A stretch of 64,000 nt of DNA from Chromatiales bacterium (lineage in GTDB: Bacteria; Pseudomonadota; Gammaproteobacteria; Poriferisulfidales; Oxydemutatoraceae), in the NCBI GenBank assembly GCA_014323925.1, contig JACONC010000002.1, positions 122,571 through 186,570 on the forward strand, in the 5' to 3' direction. The notes below the pieces were generated by a model. The model saw only the letters and a program-made list of their open reading frames with translations. It was not told where the DNA came from and did not search any database. Of the stretch, positions 36,649-46,512 are shown in pieces. Every line of letters begins with the position of its first letter. Within the stretch, counting starts at the first letter, position 1. Position numbers and translations under genes: made by a program.

Positions 36649-37578
36649 ATGCGCAAACGGCGCAATATCTATATAAGTTCTACAGTAATCTCAGTATTAC
36701 TGCATCTGTTGTTTTTTTCGACCGTTGCAATTTCCCTTAAGACCTGTACCGCTCCCGCTTCGATAACAGCACAACCACCGCCAACCGTCCCTGAGAGCAT
36801 TGATGCCGAAGTGATTACACAGCAAGAGATTAATACATATTACGAGCGCAAACAGCAAGAAGCATTGGTAAAAGAACATGCCCTGCAGCTTGAAAGAGAA
36901 AGGCAGGAACGCGCCCGACGGCTGGCCGAAGAACAAAAACAAGCTGAACTGTTGAAGCAAAAGAAATTACAAGAACAACAGAAAAAGCAGGAAGAAGCTC
37001 GTCTAGAACAATTGCGTGCAGAGCAACAAGAACAGCAAAGGCAAGCTGAATTAAGGCGTAAAGAACAAGAGCGTATAGAAAAAGAACGACTAGCCGAAGA
37101 ACAAAAACGACTAGAGGAAGAGCAAAAGCGCATCGCCGAAGAAAAAAGACGGCTGGAGGAAGAGCAAAAGCGCGCCGCTGAAGAAAAAAGACGACTGGAG
37201 GAAGAAAAGAGAAAGCAGTTAGAAGAAGAACAGCGCCGCCTGGCTGAACATAGAAAAAAAGAAGAAGCCGAACGATTGAAGATGCGCAAAAAACAAATCG
37301 CAATTTGGCAACGACAATACGAACAAATGATTCGCAATAGTGTCGAACAACACTGGAAAAAACCCCCGACTAGCATCAAGGGCGGTGAATGCATATTGAA
37401 AATACGCCAAGACCAGCAAGGTGCTATATTGAGTGTCAACTTTATACGCTGCGAAGGTGATAAATTATTCGTCCGTTCAGTAGAAGAAGCAGTATGGAAA
37501 GCTAACCCTTTTCCTACCCCTCCTTCGGCGGATGTATTCGCATCAGAGATAGAATTTACCTTTAAGAGAGATTACTGA
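36649..37578 (+). CDS. tolA: Tol-Pal system protein TolA
   Basis: 309 residues: an N-terminal membrane anchor (VISVLLHLLFFSTVAISL), a long helical domain II of charged Glu/Lys/Arg/Gln repeats (about residues 60-215) and a C-terminal TolA domain (YEQMIRNSVEQHWKKPP to the end). It spans the periplasm between TolQR and the outer-membrane Pal/TolB. The repetitive helix explains the long antisense reading frames in this region. Confidence 0.93.
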   Translation: MRKRRNIYISSTVISVLLHLLFFSTVAISLKTCTAPASITAQPPPTVPESIDAEVITQQEINTYYERKQQEALVKEHALQLERERQERARRLAEEQKQAELLKQKKLQEQQKKQEEARLEQLRAEQQEQQRQAELRRKEQERIEKERLAEEQKRLEEEQKRIAEEKRRLEEEQKRAAEEKRRLEEEKRKQLEEEQRRLAEHRKKEEAERLKMRKKQIAIWQRQYEQMIRNSVEQHWKKPPTSIKGGECILKIRQDQQGAILSVNFIRCEGDKLFVRSVEEAVWKANPFPTPPSADVFASEIEFTFKRDY

Positions 37579-37580
37579 TT

Positions 37581-38861
37581 ATGTGCGCACGATGTAAGAT
37601 AACAATATTGCTTATATTATTTTGTTTTTCTACCAATGTACAAGCCCAATTGAAAATAGAAATAACCGAAGGTGTAGTCGGTGGTGTGCCGATTGTAGTA
37701 TTACCTTTTGTAGGAGAACCCACGAATGTGCCACGTAATTATAGTGAGATTATTGCATCTGATTTAGCATACAGCGGTTTATTTTATATCTTAGATAATC
37801 AAAACTTTTCTGAACTTTCAACGCCCAATGATAAGATCAACTACGCCGATTGGTTGGCCAACGGCGCCGAAAAGATAATATCAGGTATCGTTGATGACTC
37901 CACATTAATCGTCCGCTTAGACGATGCTGTCAAAGAAAGCACAACTAAAGAATGGAAGTTTAGCCTTAAAGATAATCTCATTAAAACCGTTTCACATTAT
38001 GCGAGCGATTTAATCTACGAAGAACTTACCGGCATTGCCGGGATTTTCAGTACGCGCTTGGCATTCATCAGTTCGGATAGACTAGGACCTAAAGAACGCA
38101 AATTCTATTTGAACATCGCCGACGCTGATGGCTGGCATGCGTCTGCCATCTATACTTCGGACGCTACACTGATGTCGCCGACTTGGTCCCACGATTATAA
38201 ACGTATTGCATATGTATCCTATGAGAATAACGAAGCGCAGATATTTTTACAAGTATTAAGTACTGGACAGCGCAACAATCTATCCGAAATAATAGGTTCC
38301 GCTTATGCACCTGCTTGGTCTTCTGACAACAATAGATTGAGCTTTGTCGCGTCACGCAACGGCAACTCTGATATTTATACTTATCGTTTTGATAACCAAG
38401 AAATCACTCAAGTAACCCGAAGCCTTGCAATAGACACTGAACCCGCGTGGATAGGAAATGATGCCTTGGTGTTTACTTCAGACCGTAGCGGATCTCCACA
38501 GTTATATAGCGTATCTCTAAGCGATGGTGAAATCACACGTTTGAGTTTTGAAGGTAACTATAACGCCGATGCGGATGTATCCACCGACAAAACCAAACTT
38601 GCTTACATCAGTCAGCGAAGCAACGGATTTTCCGTAGTAATACGCGATTTAACGGATGATAATGAACTCGTGTTGAGCTTCGGTGGTCTTGACGAAAGAC
38701 CTCGCTTCGCACCCAATGGACATCTACTAAGCTACATTACAACGCAAAATGGCAAATCGGCAATCGGACTATTAACCATTGACGGTGCTTTAGGAGAACT
38801 CATTCCCGTTGAAGCCAATAACATCAGAGGCATTGCTTGGTCCCCGCTAATACAGCAATGA
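37581..38861 (+). CDS. tolB: Tol-Pal system beta-propeller protein TolB
   Basis: 426 residues with a signal peptide (KITILLILFCFSTNVQAQ), an N-terminal alpha/beta domain (VVLPFVGEP and on) and WD40-like propeller blades (SPTWSHDYKRIAYVS; APAWSSDNNRLSFVAS; EPAWIGNDALVFTSD). It binds Pal and TolA in the periplasm. Its stop overlaps cpoB (ATGA). The pal gene that normally follows is not here. Confidence 0.95.
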   Translation: MCARCKITILLILFCFSTNVQAQLKIEITEGVVGGVPIVVLPFVGEPTNVPRNYSEIIASDLAYSGLFYILDNQNFSELSTPNDKINYADWLANGAEKIISGIVDDSTLIVRLDDAVKESTTKEWKFSLKDNLIKTVSHYASDLIYEELTGIAGIFSTRLAFISSDRLGPKERKFYLNIADADGWHASAIYTSDATLMSPTWSHDYKRIAYVSYENNEAQIFLQVLSTGQRNNLSEIIGSAYAPAWSSDNNRLSFVASRNGNSDIYTYRFDNQEITQVTRSLAIDTEPAWIGNDALVFTSDRSGSPQLYSVSLSDGEITRLSFEGNYNADADVSTDKTKLAYISQRSNGFSVVIRDLTDDNELVLSFGGLDERPRFAPNGHLLSYITTQNGKSAIGLLTIDGALGELIPVEANNIRGIAWSPLIQQ

Positions 38862-39778
38862 CTATACAGCCTCGCAGTAAAAATATAACGCGCAAATGCT
38901 TGCTTTTGGTAATAGTATTATGCATAAACATCTATGTAAATGTATCTGCACAAGAACAAAATAATCCTTTACTCACCGAAGTACTTGATACGATCGATCA
39001 ATTACGGAATGAAGTAAACGAACTGCGCAATCAAAATGAGATAACACAATATAAGCTACAAACCTTCCAAGAGAATCTGGATGAACAACTAATGGACATT
39101 ATGCCAACAACATCTACCGTGCCGCTGAGGTCCACCAAAGTAGATAGCGCAGCGAATACCCAGATAAAAAAGTTGACCAATAACATGCAGAAACTAGAGC
39201 GAGAAGTTAACCGAATGAACGGACGCTTAGATAAACTCGCACGCGCAATAAGGACATTGGAAGAAAAAGCACCGCAACCATCTGCCCCTCCTGCTACCGA
39301 AACTGAGCAAGCTAACATCACGCCTCCTTCCGATACTGCACCAGCCATTAAAGAAAAAGCAATTCCTATAAAACCTAAAGAATTGTCAGACCGCAATGAA
39401 TACGCCGCTTACAGCCGCGCAATCAGTGCATTAGACCGTGCCGATTACACGCGACTGCGCGACAACCTGAATCGATTCCTACAGGATTATCCAAACGGAA
39501 GTTATGCTGACGATGCTAGCTATTGGGTTGCCGAGTCATATTATGCTGAAGGTGATTTAGACCTGGCCCAGTCGTATTTCACGCAACTGCTCGAAAATTA
39601 CCAAGATAGCGAGAAACGAGAATCCGCACTACTAAAAATTGCCTATATACGCCTTAATAAAAAACAATGGGAGGCTGCTCGCAATGTCTTAGAGCTTTTG
39701 CAAAACGAAGCCGAAGACGAACAAATAAGTAAACTAGCATCTGATCAACTGAAGCAGTTAGAAAGCAAAGGACGCTGA
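38858..39778 (+). CDS. cpoB: Cell division coordinator CpoB (YbgF)
   Basis: 306 residues from the ATG at 38858, which overlaps the tolB stop. It has a signal peptide (LLLVIVLCINIYVNVSAQ), an N-terminal coiled-coil trimerisation region (ending with LEREVNRMNGRLDKLARAIR) and C-terminal TPR repeats (YAAYSRAISALDRADYTRL; GSYADDASYWVAESYYAEGD). It couples Tol function to peptidoglycan synthesis by PBP1B in E. coli. Confidence 0.92.
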   Translation: MTIQPRSKNITRKCLLLVIVLCINIYVNVSAQEQNNPLLTEVLDTIDQLRNEVNELRNQNEITQYKLQTFQENLDEQLMDIMPTTSTVPLRSTKVDSAANTQIKKLTNNMQKLEREVNRMNGRLDKLARAIRTLEEKAPQPSAPPATETEQANITPPSDTAPAIKEKAIPIKPKELSDRNEYAAYSRAISALDRADYTRLRDNLNRFLQDYPNGSYADDASYWVAESYYAEGDLDLAQSYFTQLLENYQDSEKRESALLKIAYIRLNKKQWEAARNVLELLQNEAEDEQISKLASDQLKQLESKGR

Positions 39779-39781
39779 TTG

Positions 39782-40432
39782 ATGATTCCATCCGAGGCGC
39801 TGAAAATCAATGAGATTTTCTACTCTCTGCAAGGTGAGTCTTTAACCAGCGGTATACCGACTCTGTTCATTAGACTGACTGGTTGTCCTTTACGCTGTCG
39901 TTATTGTGATACCGAATATGCTTTTAGCGAAGGTAAGTGGGTAACTATAAACGATATTATCAAACACACTGAAGAGAGCAAAGCTGACTATGTTACGGTA
40001 ACCGGCGGTGAGCCGTTGGCTCAAAAACGCTGCCTCAATTTACTACATAGATTATGCGATACAGGCTATCTGGTGTCTTTAGAAACCAGCGGTGCGCACG
40101 ATATATCGGCAGTAGATAAACGCGTAACTATCGTGATGGATATCAAAACACCTGGTTCTGGCGAAGCCAAGCGCAACCGCTACGCCAACATCTCTCAACT
40201 AGATGCAAAAGATCAAGTTAAGTTCGTCATTTGTGACCGCAAAGACTACGACTGGGCTAAATCACTGCTCCAAGAACACGCACTGCACCAAAAATGTAAT
40301 GTGCTTTTTTCACCGGCATGGGAAAAACAAAACGCTGGCAAACTTGCCGAGTGGATACTCACTGATGGACTTCCAGTACGAATGCAACTGCAGTTACACA
40401 AAATCCTCTGGGGAGACATACGCGGACGGTGA
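39782..40432 (+). CDS. queE: 7-carboxy-7-deazaguanine synthase QueE
   Basis: 216 residues from the ATG at 39782. It is a compact radical SAM enzyme with the C-x3-C-x2-C cluster in GCPLRCRYCDTEYAF and the SAM-binding TVTGGEPL. It makes CDG in queuosine synthesis. It starts 3 bp after cpoB and overlaps queC by 4 bp. Confidence 0.95.
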   Translation: MIPSEALKINEIFYSLQGESLTSGIPTLFIRLTGCPLRCRYCDTEYAFSEGKWVTINDIIKHTEESKADYVTVTGGEPLAQKRCLNLLHRLCDTGYLVSLETSGAHDISAVDKRVTIVMDIKTPGSGEAKRNRYANISQLDAKDQVKFVICDRKDYDWAKSLLQEHALHQKCNVLFSPAWEKQNAGKLAEWILTDGLPVRMQLQLHKILWGDIRGR

Positions 40433-41130
40433 ATACTCATTTTCGGTCTAGTGCTGTAGTATTACTGTCGGGCGGACTGGACTCAGCAACAGTGTTGGCA
40501 ATCGCAAAGCAACAAGGCTATCTTTGTTATGCACTTAGTTTTGACTACGGACAGCGACACGCAGTAGAACTTGCAGCGGCAAAACGGATTGTGAAGTTTA
40601 TGGGTGTAAAAAAACACCTTATTTTCTCTCTACCGTTAGATGCAATAGGTGGTTCCGCTTTAACCGACCCGGCACTCGTAGTTCCTACTACACTGCAAGA
40701 TGAGAACAATCCGGAGGATTCCATCCCTGCTACTTATGTGCCAGCGAGAAACCTAATATTTTTATCTATTGCATTGGCGTGGGCAGAGAGCCTAAATATT
40801 GATACCATATTTATTGGTGTAAATGTGATAGATTATTCAGGTTATCCTGATTGTCGCTTAGGATTTATAAATGCTTTCAGGGAAATTGCTAAATTAGCAA
40901 CCCGAAGCGGCATACAGCAAAAAAAAATCAGTATAAAAACACCTCTAATATCCATGCGTAAATCAGAAATTATTGAATGTGGAACTAAACTGGGGATAGA
41001 CTATTCGCTAACTGTCTCGTGCTATCAAGCTAACGACGAAGGTAAAGCCTGCGGGGTATGCGATGCTTGCCGCTTTAGACAGCAAGGCTTCAAAGAAGCT
41101 GGCATTGCCGACCCTACTTGCTATTACTAA
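40429..41130 (+). CDS. queC: 7-cyano-7-deazaguanine synthase QueC
   Basis: 233 residues starting with GTG that overlaps the queE stop. The P-loop SGGLDSATVLAIAKQQ binds ATP, and four cysteines bind zinc (SCYQAN, KACGVCDACRF). It turns CDG into preQ0. The other queuosine genes (queD, queF) lie elsewhere. Confidence 0.96.
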   Translation: MNTHFRSSAVVLLSGGLDSATVLAIAKQQGYLCYALSFDYGQRHAVELAAAKRIVKFMGVKKHLIFSLPLDAIGGSALTDPALVVPTTLQDENNPEDSIPATYVPARNLIFLSIALAWAESLNIDTIFIGVNVIDYSGYPDCRLGFINAFREIAKLATRSGIQQKKISIKTPLISMRKSEIIECGTKLGIDYSLTVSCYQANDEGKACGVCDACRFRQQGFKEAGIADPTCYY

Positions 41131-41151
41131 AAAACAGTCTACTAGAAAGAT

Positions 41152-41382
41152 ATGATTATCTCGCACAAGCAAAAAGTAATATTTATAAAATTAGCGAAAG
41201 TTGCAGGTACCTCATTTGAGATAGCGCTTGCCAAATACTGCGGTGCCGACGACATTATTACGCCTCTCAATAGATCAGACAAAGATGTTAAAGGGTTTGG
41301 GTACAATGCTGCACAAAACTATAAATCTCCTTAATACTGGCCGTCATATAGAGCCAAGCTAGAGGCGATCCTAAGTAGATAA
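41152..41382 (+). pseudogene. Sulfotransferase-like gene, internally deleted (remnant 2)
   Basis: The open part (41152-41334) reads MIISHKQKVIFIKLAKVAGT, then EIALAKYCGADDIITPLNRS and ends AQNYKSP. This is the N-terminal third of the same family as the remnant at 4629. After its stop codon the same frame continues as YWPSYRAKLEAILSR and a second stop, matching the C-terminal YWPVYKSELEDTL of remnant 1. The catalytic middle is missing. It follows queC by 21 bp. Confidence 0.75.
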
Positions 41383-41422
41383 ACACAAAACACTACTTAG
41401 CAATTATTATCTCTAGTCATGT

Positions 41423-41980
41423 TCATTCTTTACGCATAGATTTCCACGCCGTCCTTAGGTAGTCGAGCATAGATATTAAGGTGAGTATTGCAGCGAAATA
41501 TAGCAGTATTACACCGACTTGATTTATATTTATACCCAGTACCGGATAGTGCCACAACAACACACCAATGGCAATAGCTTGCGCAATGGTTTTCAACTTA
41601 GCGATAGCGGATACTGCCACCAAAGATCTTTTACCTATTTCTGCCATCCACTCGCGCAATGCACTCACTGTGATTTCTCGTCCGATAATAACCAGTGCTG
41701 GCAAAGTAATAATAATGTCCTGCTCGCGGCCGACAATCAACACTAAAGCAGTACTGATTACCAACTTGTCGGCTACCGGGTCAAGGAATGTGCCTAAAGC
41801 ACTTTGTTGCTTGAAACGTCTTGCCAAATAACCGTCCAGCCAGTCGGTCAACATTGCAACTACGAATATCAATGTGCAAAGGTATAAACTCCAACGATAC
41901 GGCAAGTAAAAAAACACTATCAATAAAGGTATTGACAGAATACGCGAGAAGGTCAGGATATTAGGTATTTTTGCGTTCAT
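41423..41980 (-). CDS. pgsA: CDP-diacylglycerol-glycerol-3-phosphate 3-phosphatidyltransferase
   Basis: 185 residues with hydrophobic segments and the complete CDP-alcohol phosphotransferase motif, from DGYLARR to LGTFLDPVADK (DG-x2-AR-x8-G-x3-D-x3-D). It makes phosphatidylglycerol phosphate. It follows uvrC as in E. coli. The other copy of the family is at 5720. Confidence 0.93.
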   Translation of the reverse strand: MNAKIPNILTFSRILSIPLLIVFFYLPYRWSLYLCTLIFVVAMLTDWLDGYLARRFKQQSALGTFLDPVADKLVISTALVLIVGREQDIIITLPALVIIGREITVSALREWMAEIGKRSLVAVSAIAKLKTIAQAIAIGVLLWHYPVLGININQVGVILLYFAAILTLISMLDYLRTAWKSMRKE

Positions 41981-41987
41981 GTTGCTG

Positions 41988-43820
41988 CTACTTCACATAT
42001 TCTTCGTGCAATGTCCGGTATACCGACTCCGCTATTTTCAGACTAATACCCGGCACTTTCTTGAGTTCCTCTACGCTAGCTTTGTTGACACCTTGTAGTC
42101 CACCAAAATAGCGTAACAAAGACTGGCGGCGTTTGGCCCCTAACCCTGCTATATCCTCAAGCATAGATCGCCGTCTTGCTTTGTCGCGTTTTCTACGGTG
42201 GCCACCAATAGCAAAACGATGTGCTTCGTCTCGTATCTGTTGTATTAAGTGCAGTGCTGGTGAGTCTGGCTGCAATTTCATCTCGATGTTTAACTCGCCA
42301 TTTATCAATGTTTCTAGTCCTGGTTTACGCTCCGCGCCTTTAGCAATACCAATGATGGTAACATCGGCTAACCCCAGTTCCGCTAAAACTCTTTGTGCTT
42401 CACTGGTTTGCCCTTTACCGCCGTCAACAAAAAGGACATCAGGTATTTTACCGCCTTCGGACTTAACGCGCGTGTAGCGTCTTTTCAGCACCTGTCGCAT
42501 AGCTGCGTAATCATCTCCTCCGGTAATATCATTGATGTTGAACCGCCTGTAATCTTGCTTAAGTGCGCCGTTTTGATCAAATACAACACAAGCCGCAATG
42601 GTTTTTTCGCCCATTGTGTGGCTAACATCAAAGCACTCCATACGAGTAGGTAGTTTTGATAAATTGAGTGCCTCTTGCATACTCTGCAAACGCTTGTGCA
42701 TACCAGTGCGCGATAATAATTTGGCTTGTAATGCAATATCGGCGTTCTTAATAGCCAGTTCCAGATATTTTTTCTTCTTGCCATGTATCGCTCGACTAAG
42801 CAGTTTCACTTTGCGATTGGATTTGTCACTTAACATTGCCGCTAGCGTTTCTTGATCATCTGGTTGATGACTGAAAATAATCTCGTTCGGAATAGGGTGC
42901 CGGAGATAATACTGCCCGGCAAATGTAGTGAGCAATCGCACGATATCTATATCGTTGTTCGGTAGGGTCGGATAAAAAGCCTTATTACCTATGTTCATTC
43001 CACCGCGGATATTGAATACTTGCACGCAAGCGTGTGTTTCTTTAATGTTGGCAGCGATAATATCGGTATCCCCGCCGTCACCAGTAATGAGTTGCTGATC
43101 AGAGACTTGGCGCAAAGTTGCGACTTGATCCCTGTAGTGCGCTGCTTCTTCATAATTCAAGGATTGAGCGGCTTTATCCATACGATTAATCAAAGATTCA
43201 ATTAGGCTACGACTATTACCCTTTAAAAATTGCACTGCGTACGATAATTCTTTTCGATAATTTTGTTGGCTGATATAGCCCACACAAGGTGCACTGCATC
43301 TTTTGATTTGATATTGTAAGCAGGGACGCGTCCTATTTTTGAAATATGAAGGCCTACAAGTGCGTAGCTTAAACAACTTTTGCAATAGATTGAGCGTCAA
43401 TCTAACAGCAGAAACACTAGGATAGGGACCGTAGTATTGCTCGTTACTGTTACGAGCGCCGCGATAAAAAGCAATGCGCGGAAATTCCTCGGCATCTGAT
43501 ATATAGATATATGGGTAACTTTTATCGTCGCGCAATAACACATTGTAACGCGGCTTATACTTTTTGATTAGGTTGTTTTCTAATAGCAATGCTTCAGCTT
43601 CGGTGCGAGTCACAGTGATGTGAATGTTGGCAATTTGATTAACCATACTTTTGGTTTTATACGATAAGCCATGTTTTCTAAAATACGATGCGATACGTTT
43701 TTTGAGATCTTTGGCTTTGCCTACATATAATCGCTCACCGTCGGCGTTCAGCATTTGATAGGTACCCGATACATGGGGAAGGGCAGCTATAAATTCCTTG
43801 GCATCAAACTTGCTATCCAT
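41988..43820 (-). CDS. uvrC: Excinuclease ABC subunit C
   Basis: 610 residues. It has a GIY-YIG nuclease domain (SGTYQMLNADGERLYVGKAK), a cysteine-containing region, a UvrB-binding UVR motif (NRMDKAAQSLNYEEAAHYRD), an RNase H-like 5'-incision domain (RMECFDVSHTMGE) and a C-terminal helix-hairpin-helix pair. It makes both incisions in nucleotide excision repair. pgsA follows by 7 bp. Confidence 0.97.
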   Translation of the reverse strand: MDSKFDAKEFIAALPHVSGTYQMLNADGERLYVGKAKDLKKRIASYFRKHGLSYKTKSMVNQIANIHITVTRTEAEALLLENNLIKKYKPRYNVLLRDDKSYPYIYISDAEEFPRIAFYRGARNSNEQYYGPYPSVSAVRLTLNLLQKLFKLRTCRPSYFKNRTRPCLQYQIKRCSAPCVGYISQQNYRKELSYAVQFLKGNSRSLIESLINRMDKAAQSLNYEEAAHYRDQVATLRQVSDQQLITGDGGDTDIIAANIKETHACVQVFNIRGGMNIGNKAFYPTLPNNDIDIVRLLTTFAGQYYLRHPIPNEIIFSHQPDDQETLAAMLSDKSNRKVKLLSRAIHGKKKKYLELAIKNADIALQAKLLSRTGMHKRLQSMQEALNLSKLPTRMECFDVSHTMGEKTIAACVVFDQNGALKQDYRRFNINDITGGDDYAAMRQVLKRRYTRVKSEGGKIPDVLFVDGGKGQTSEAQRVLAELGLADVTIIGIAKGAERKPGLETLINGELNIEMKLQPDSPALHLIQQIRDEAHRFAIGGHRRKRDKARRRSMLEDIAGLGAKRRQSLLRYFGGLQGVNKASVEELKKVPGISLKIAESVYRTLHEEYVK

Positions 43821-43847
43821 ATATACCTTGATGATCTCTGTCGTTAT

Positions 43848-44486
43848 TTAATTGGCTGACATTAGTTTAGCAATCTTTGCAAAAATTGCTTCAAATTGGC
43901 GCTTGTTCAGCCGCCCAGTTTGTATGTTATAGCGGCTACAATGATAGCAATCTACCAACCTTACACGGGCGGGAAGCGTATGTATTGCACCGTGCTTAAA
44001 AGTGTATGCTGATTGCTTCAAGCCGTAGGCGCGCACGATAGCTGAATGTGCGATATGTCCTAATGCGAGGAGGATGGCACCAAATTGCAACGCGCGTATC
44101 TCTGCTCTCAAAAAACGATTGCAGGCCTTAATTTCTTCAAGATTGGGTTTGTTATCTGGTGGCAGACATTTCACTGCATTGGTGATTCTGCAATTTTTTA
44201 GTTTTAATCCATCTTTGCGAGAAGTCGACACTGGTTGATTACTAAATCCATATTTATGAAGCGTTTTATAAAGCAGTAGACCAGCGTAGTCACCGGTAAA
44301 AACTCTACCGCTACGATTAGCTCCGTGTTTACCAGGAGCTAAACCGACAATCACCAAATCGGCACGCTCAGCTCCCAAAGGCGGCACTGGCGCACAGTGG
44401 TAATCGGGATATATTTTTTTTGTCTGCTTCAGATAATCGGCAAGACGGCTACAACATCGGCAATTAGAATTAAAATAGCGAGACAT
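43848..44486 (-). CDS. Uracil-DNA glycosylase, family 5 (UDGb type)
   Basis: 212 residues. Motif A is LAPGKHGANRSGRVFTGDYA, which lacks the catalytic Asp/Asn of other families as in family 5 (UDGb). The C-terminal motif DCYHCSRYNIQTGR fits the same group. N-terminal and central cysteines (CRCC, and others) should bind an iron-sulfur cluster. It removes uracil and related lesions from DNA. A family 4 enzyme is at 57960, so the cell has two different families. Confidence 0.88.
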   Translation of the reverse strand: MSRYFNSNCRCCSRLADYLKQTKKIYPDYHCAPVPPLGAERADLVIVGLAPGKHGANRSGRVFTGDYAGLLLYKTLHKYGFSNQPVSTSRKDGLKLKNCRITNAVKCLPPDNKPNLEEIKACNRFLRAEIRALQFGAILLALGHIAHSAIVRAYGLKQSAYTFKHGAIHTLPARVRLVDCYHCSRYNIQTGRLNKRQFEAIFAKIAKLMSAN

Positions 44487-44507
44487 GGCGCCGGGTATGC
44501 GATATGT

Positions 44508-45458
44508 TCAAAACTTAAGCAATGCAGATCCCCAAGTAAAGCCGCCACCAAACGCTGCAAGCATTATGGTATCCTCAGATTGTATACGCTGATCCCTAAT
44601 TGCCTCGTCTAATGCCAGAGGAATAGAAGCAGCCGATGTATTTGCATGTTTATCCACCGTAACAACGACGCGCTCCATCGGCAACGCTAATTTCTTGGCA
44701 ATTGCAGAAAGGATGCGCAAATTAGCTTGATGGGGTACTAGCCAGTCTATAGCACCGCGTTCTAAATTATTCGCTGCCAATGTTTCGTCAACAATCTGTC
44801 CTAATGTTTTAACTGCGGTCTTAAAGACTTCGCTACCTTTCATTCTGATATAGCAATTTCCTGATGCCGGCATCCCGTCGACATACAATAACTCTTCGTA
44901 TTGACCGTCGGCGTGTATATGGGTGGAATAAATGCCGGGTTTGGTGTCGGCTTGCAACACAACAGCACCCGCACCGTCGCCAAAAAGTACACAGGTTGAT
45001 CGATCGCTCCAGTCAATGATATGGGATAATATCTCAGTGCCGACAACCAATGCACATTTGGCACCGCCGGTTTTAATGAAACGATTCGCTATATCCAAAG
45101 CATAAACAAAACCAGTGCAGACTGCCTGCACATCAAAAGCTGGGCATTGGTGGATGCCTAACCTGCGCTGCATTATGCAAGCATTGCTCGGAAAAACTTT
45201 ATCAGGGGTAGTGGTCGCACAAATTAGCAAATCTATATCTTTGTTAGCCACACCTGCCATCTGCATCGCCTTCAGCGCAGCATAATAACCCAGTGCACTG
45301 CTACTCTCTGCGTCCGCAGCAATATGCCTTTGCTGCACACCCGTACGTTCGCGTATCCACTGGTCCGAAGTATCTACCATTTTCTCCAAGTCTTTATTAC
45401 TCAGAATTTTCTTAGGTAAGTACGAACCGCTACCGGTTATTTTTGCGTATACAGTCAT
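44508..45458 (-). CDS. fabH: 3-oxoacyl-ACP synthase III
   Basis: 316 residues with the catalytic triad Cys (VCTGFVYALD), His (VPHQANLRI) and Asn (KHANTSAASIPLAL). It condenses acetyl-CoA with malonyl-ACP to start fatty acid synthesis. It overlaps the end of plsX by one base. Confidence 0.96.
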   Translation of the reverse strand: MTVYAKITGSGSYLPKKILSNKDLEKMVDTSDQWIRERTGVQQRHIAADAESSSALGYYAALKAMQMAGVANKDIDLLICATTTPDKVFPSNACIMQRRLGIHQCPAFDVQAVCTGFVYALDIANRFIKTGGAKCALVVGTEILSHIIDWSDRSTCVLFGDGAGAVVLQADTKPGIYSTHIHADGQYEELLYVDGMPASGNCYIRMKGSEVFKTAVKTLGQIVDETLAANNLERGAIDWLVPHQANLRILSAIAKKLALPMERVVVTVDKHANTSAASIPLALDEAIRDQRIQSEDTIMLAAFGGGFTWGSALLKF

Positions 45459-46474
45459 TATTCAACAAGCATCTCTTCAAGCTGTTTATCTATCATTTGT
45501 GGGACTTGCTTGATAGCTTCCAGACGAGCAACTTCTATCGCTTTCTTAAACGCCAACTGATCTGCTCCGCCATGGCTCTTGATAACCACACCCTGCAAGC
45601 CTAGTAAACTTGCCCCATTATAACTACGCGCATCAATAGTCTCACTGATAAACTTAAGTGTGGGCTGAGCAAGCATAGCACTAAATTTAGTCATCAAGTT
45701 GCGATTAAATGCCTGTTTTAGCGAGTGCGCTATAAAAGCTGCGGTACCCTCAGCGGTCTTTAACGCAATATTTCCGACAAAACCATCGGCTATCACCACA
45801 TCGGCGACATCTTCGTATATACGATTAGCTTCAACATAGCCTATATAGTTTAGTTTACTAACGCGCAACTGACGGTCAGCCTCTTTAATCTGGTCATTAC
45901 CTTTGATAGTTTCTTCACCTATATTGAGCAGACCAATGCGAGGCTGCTCCAGTCCATCAAACGCCGATGCCAATACTGCCCCCATTACCGCAAACTGGAA
46001 TAAGTGCTCGGCCTTGCAGTCTACATTAGCACCTAAATCCAACATATAAGTATGTCCTTTCATGGTCGGTAATGCGGTTATGATCGCCGGCCTATCAATG
46101 CCCGCTAAAGTGCGTAATATATAACGAGATATTGCGGTTAACGCACCTGTATTGCCGGCACTCACGCAGGCCTGTGCGCGGTTTTCCCTAATTAAATTGA
46201 TCGCAACCCGCATTGAAGAATCCTTTTTAGTACGAAGAGCAAGTGTTGGCGGCTCGTGCATTTCTACAATTTGCGTGCTGTGTACGCAATCTAATCGCTG
46301 TCTAGTATCAATATCTAGTGTCGCTATTTTCGTCTCTATCAGCGAGCGATCACCCACCAATAATAAATGCAAGTCATCGTATTCAGAAATCGCAGCAACC
46401 GCAGCAGGCAAGGTCACATCCAAACCATGATCGCCGCTCATTGCATCTATCGCTACGCTGATACGATCTTTCAT
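45458..46474 (-). CDS. plsX: Phosphate acyltransferase PlsX
   Basis: 338 residues with the start ISVAIDAMSGDHGLDVTLPA and the segments SAGNTGALTAISRYIL and VADGFVGNIALKTAEG. It makes acyl-phosphate from acyl-ACP for phospholipid synthesis. It lies in the order yceD-rpmF-plsX-fabH. Confidence 0.96.
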   Translation of the reverse strand: MKDRISVAIDAMSGDHGLDVTLPAAVAAISEYDDLHLLLVGDRSLIETKIATLDIDTRQRLDCVHSTQIVEMHEPPTLALRTKKDSSMRVAINLIRENRAQACVSAGNTGALTAISRYILRTLAGIDRPAIITALPTMKGHTYMLDLGANVDCKAEHLFQFAVMGAVLASAFDGLEQPRIGLLNIGEETIKGNDQIKEADRQLRVSKLNYIGYVEANRIYEDVADVVIADGFVGNIALKTAEGTAAFIAHSLKQAFNRNLMTKFSAMLAQPTLKFISETIDARSYNGASLLGLQGVVIKSHGGADQLAFKKAIEVARLEAIKQVPQMIDKQLEEMLVE

Positions 46475-46512
46475 AACATTGTGTTATATATAAACAAGGC
46501 AATAACTTTTGC

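Noticed and set aside
36840-37439. Long minus-strand reading frame with Ser/Cys/Phe-rich product opposite tolA
   Set aside because: It is the antisense shadow of the Glu/Lys/Arg repeats of TolA; composition is artificial and the tolA frame has clear domains.
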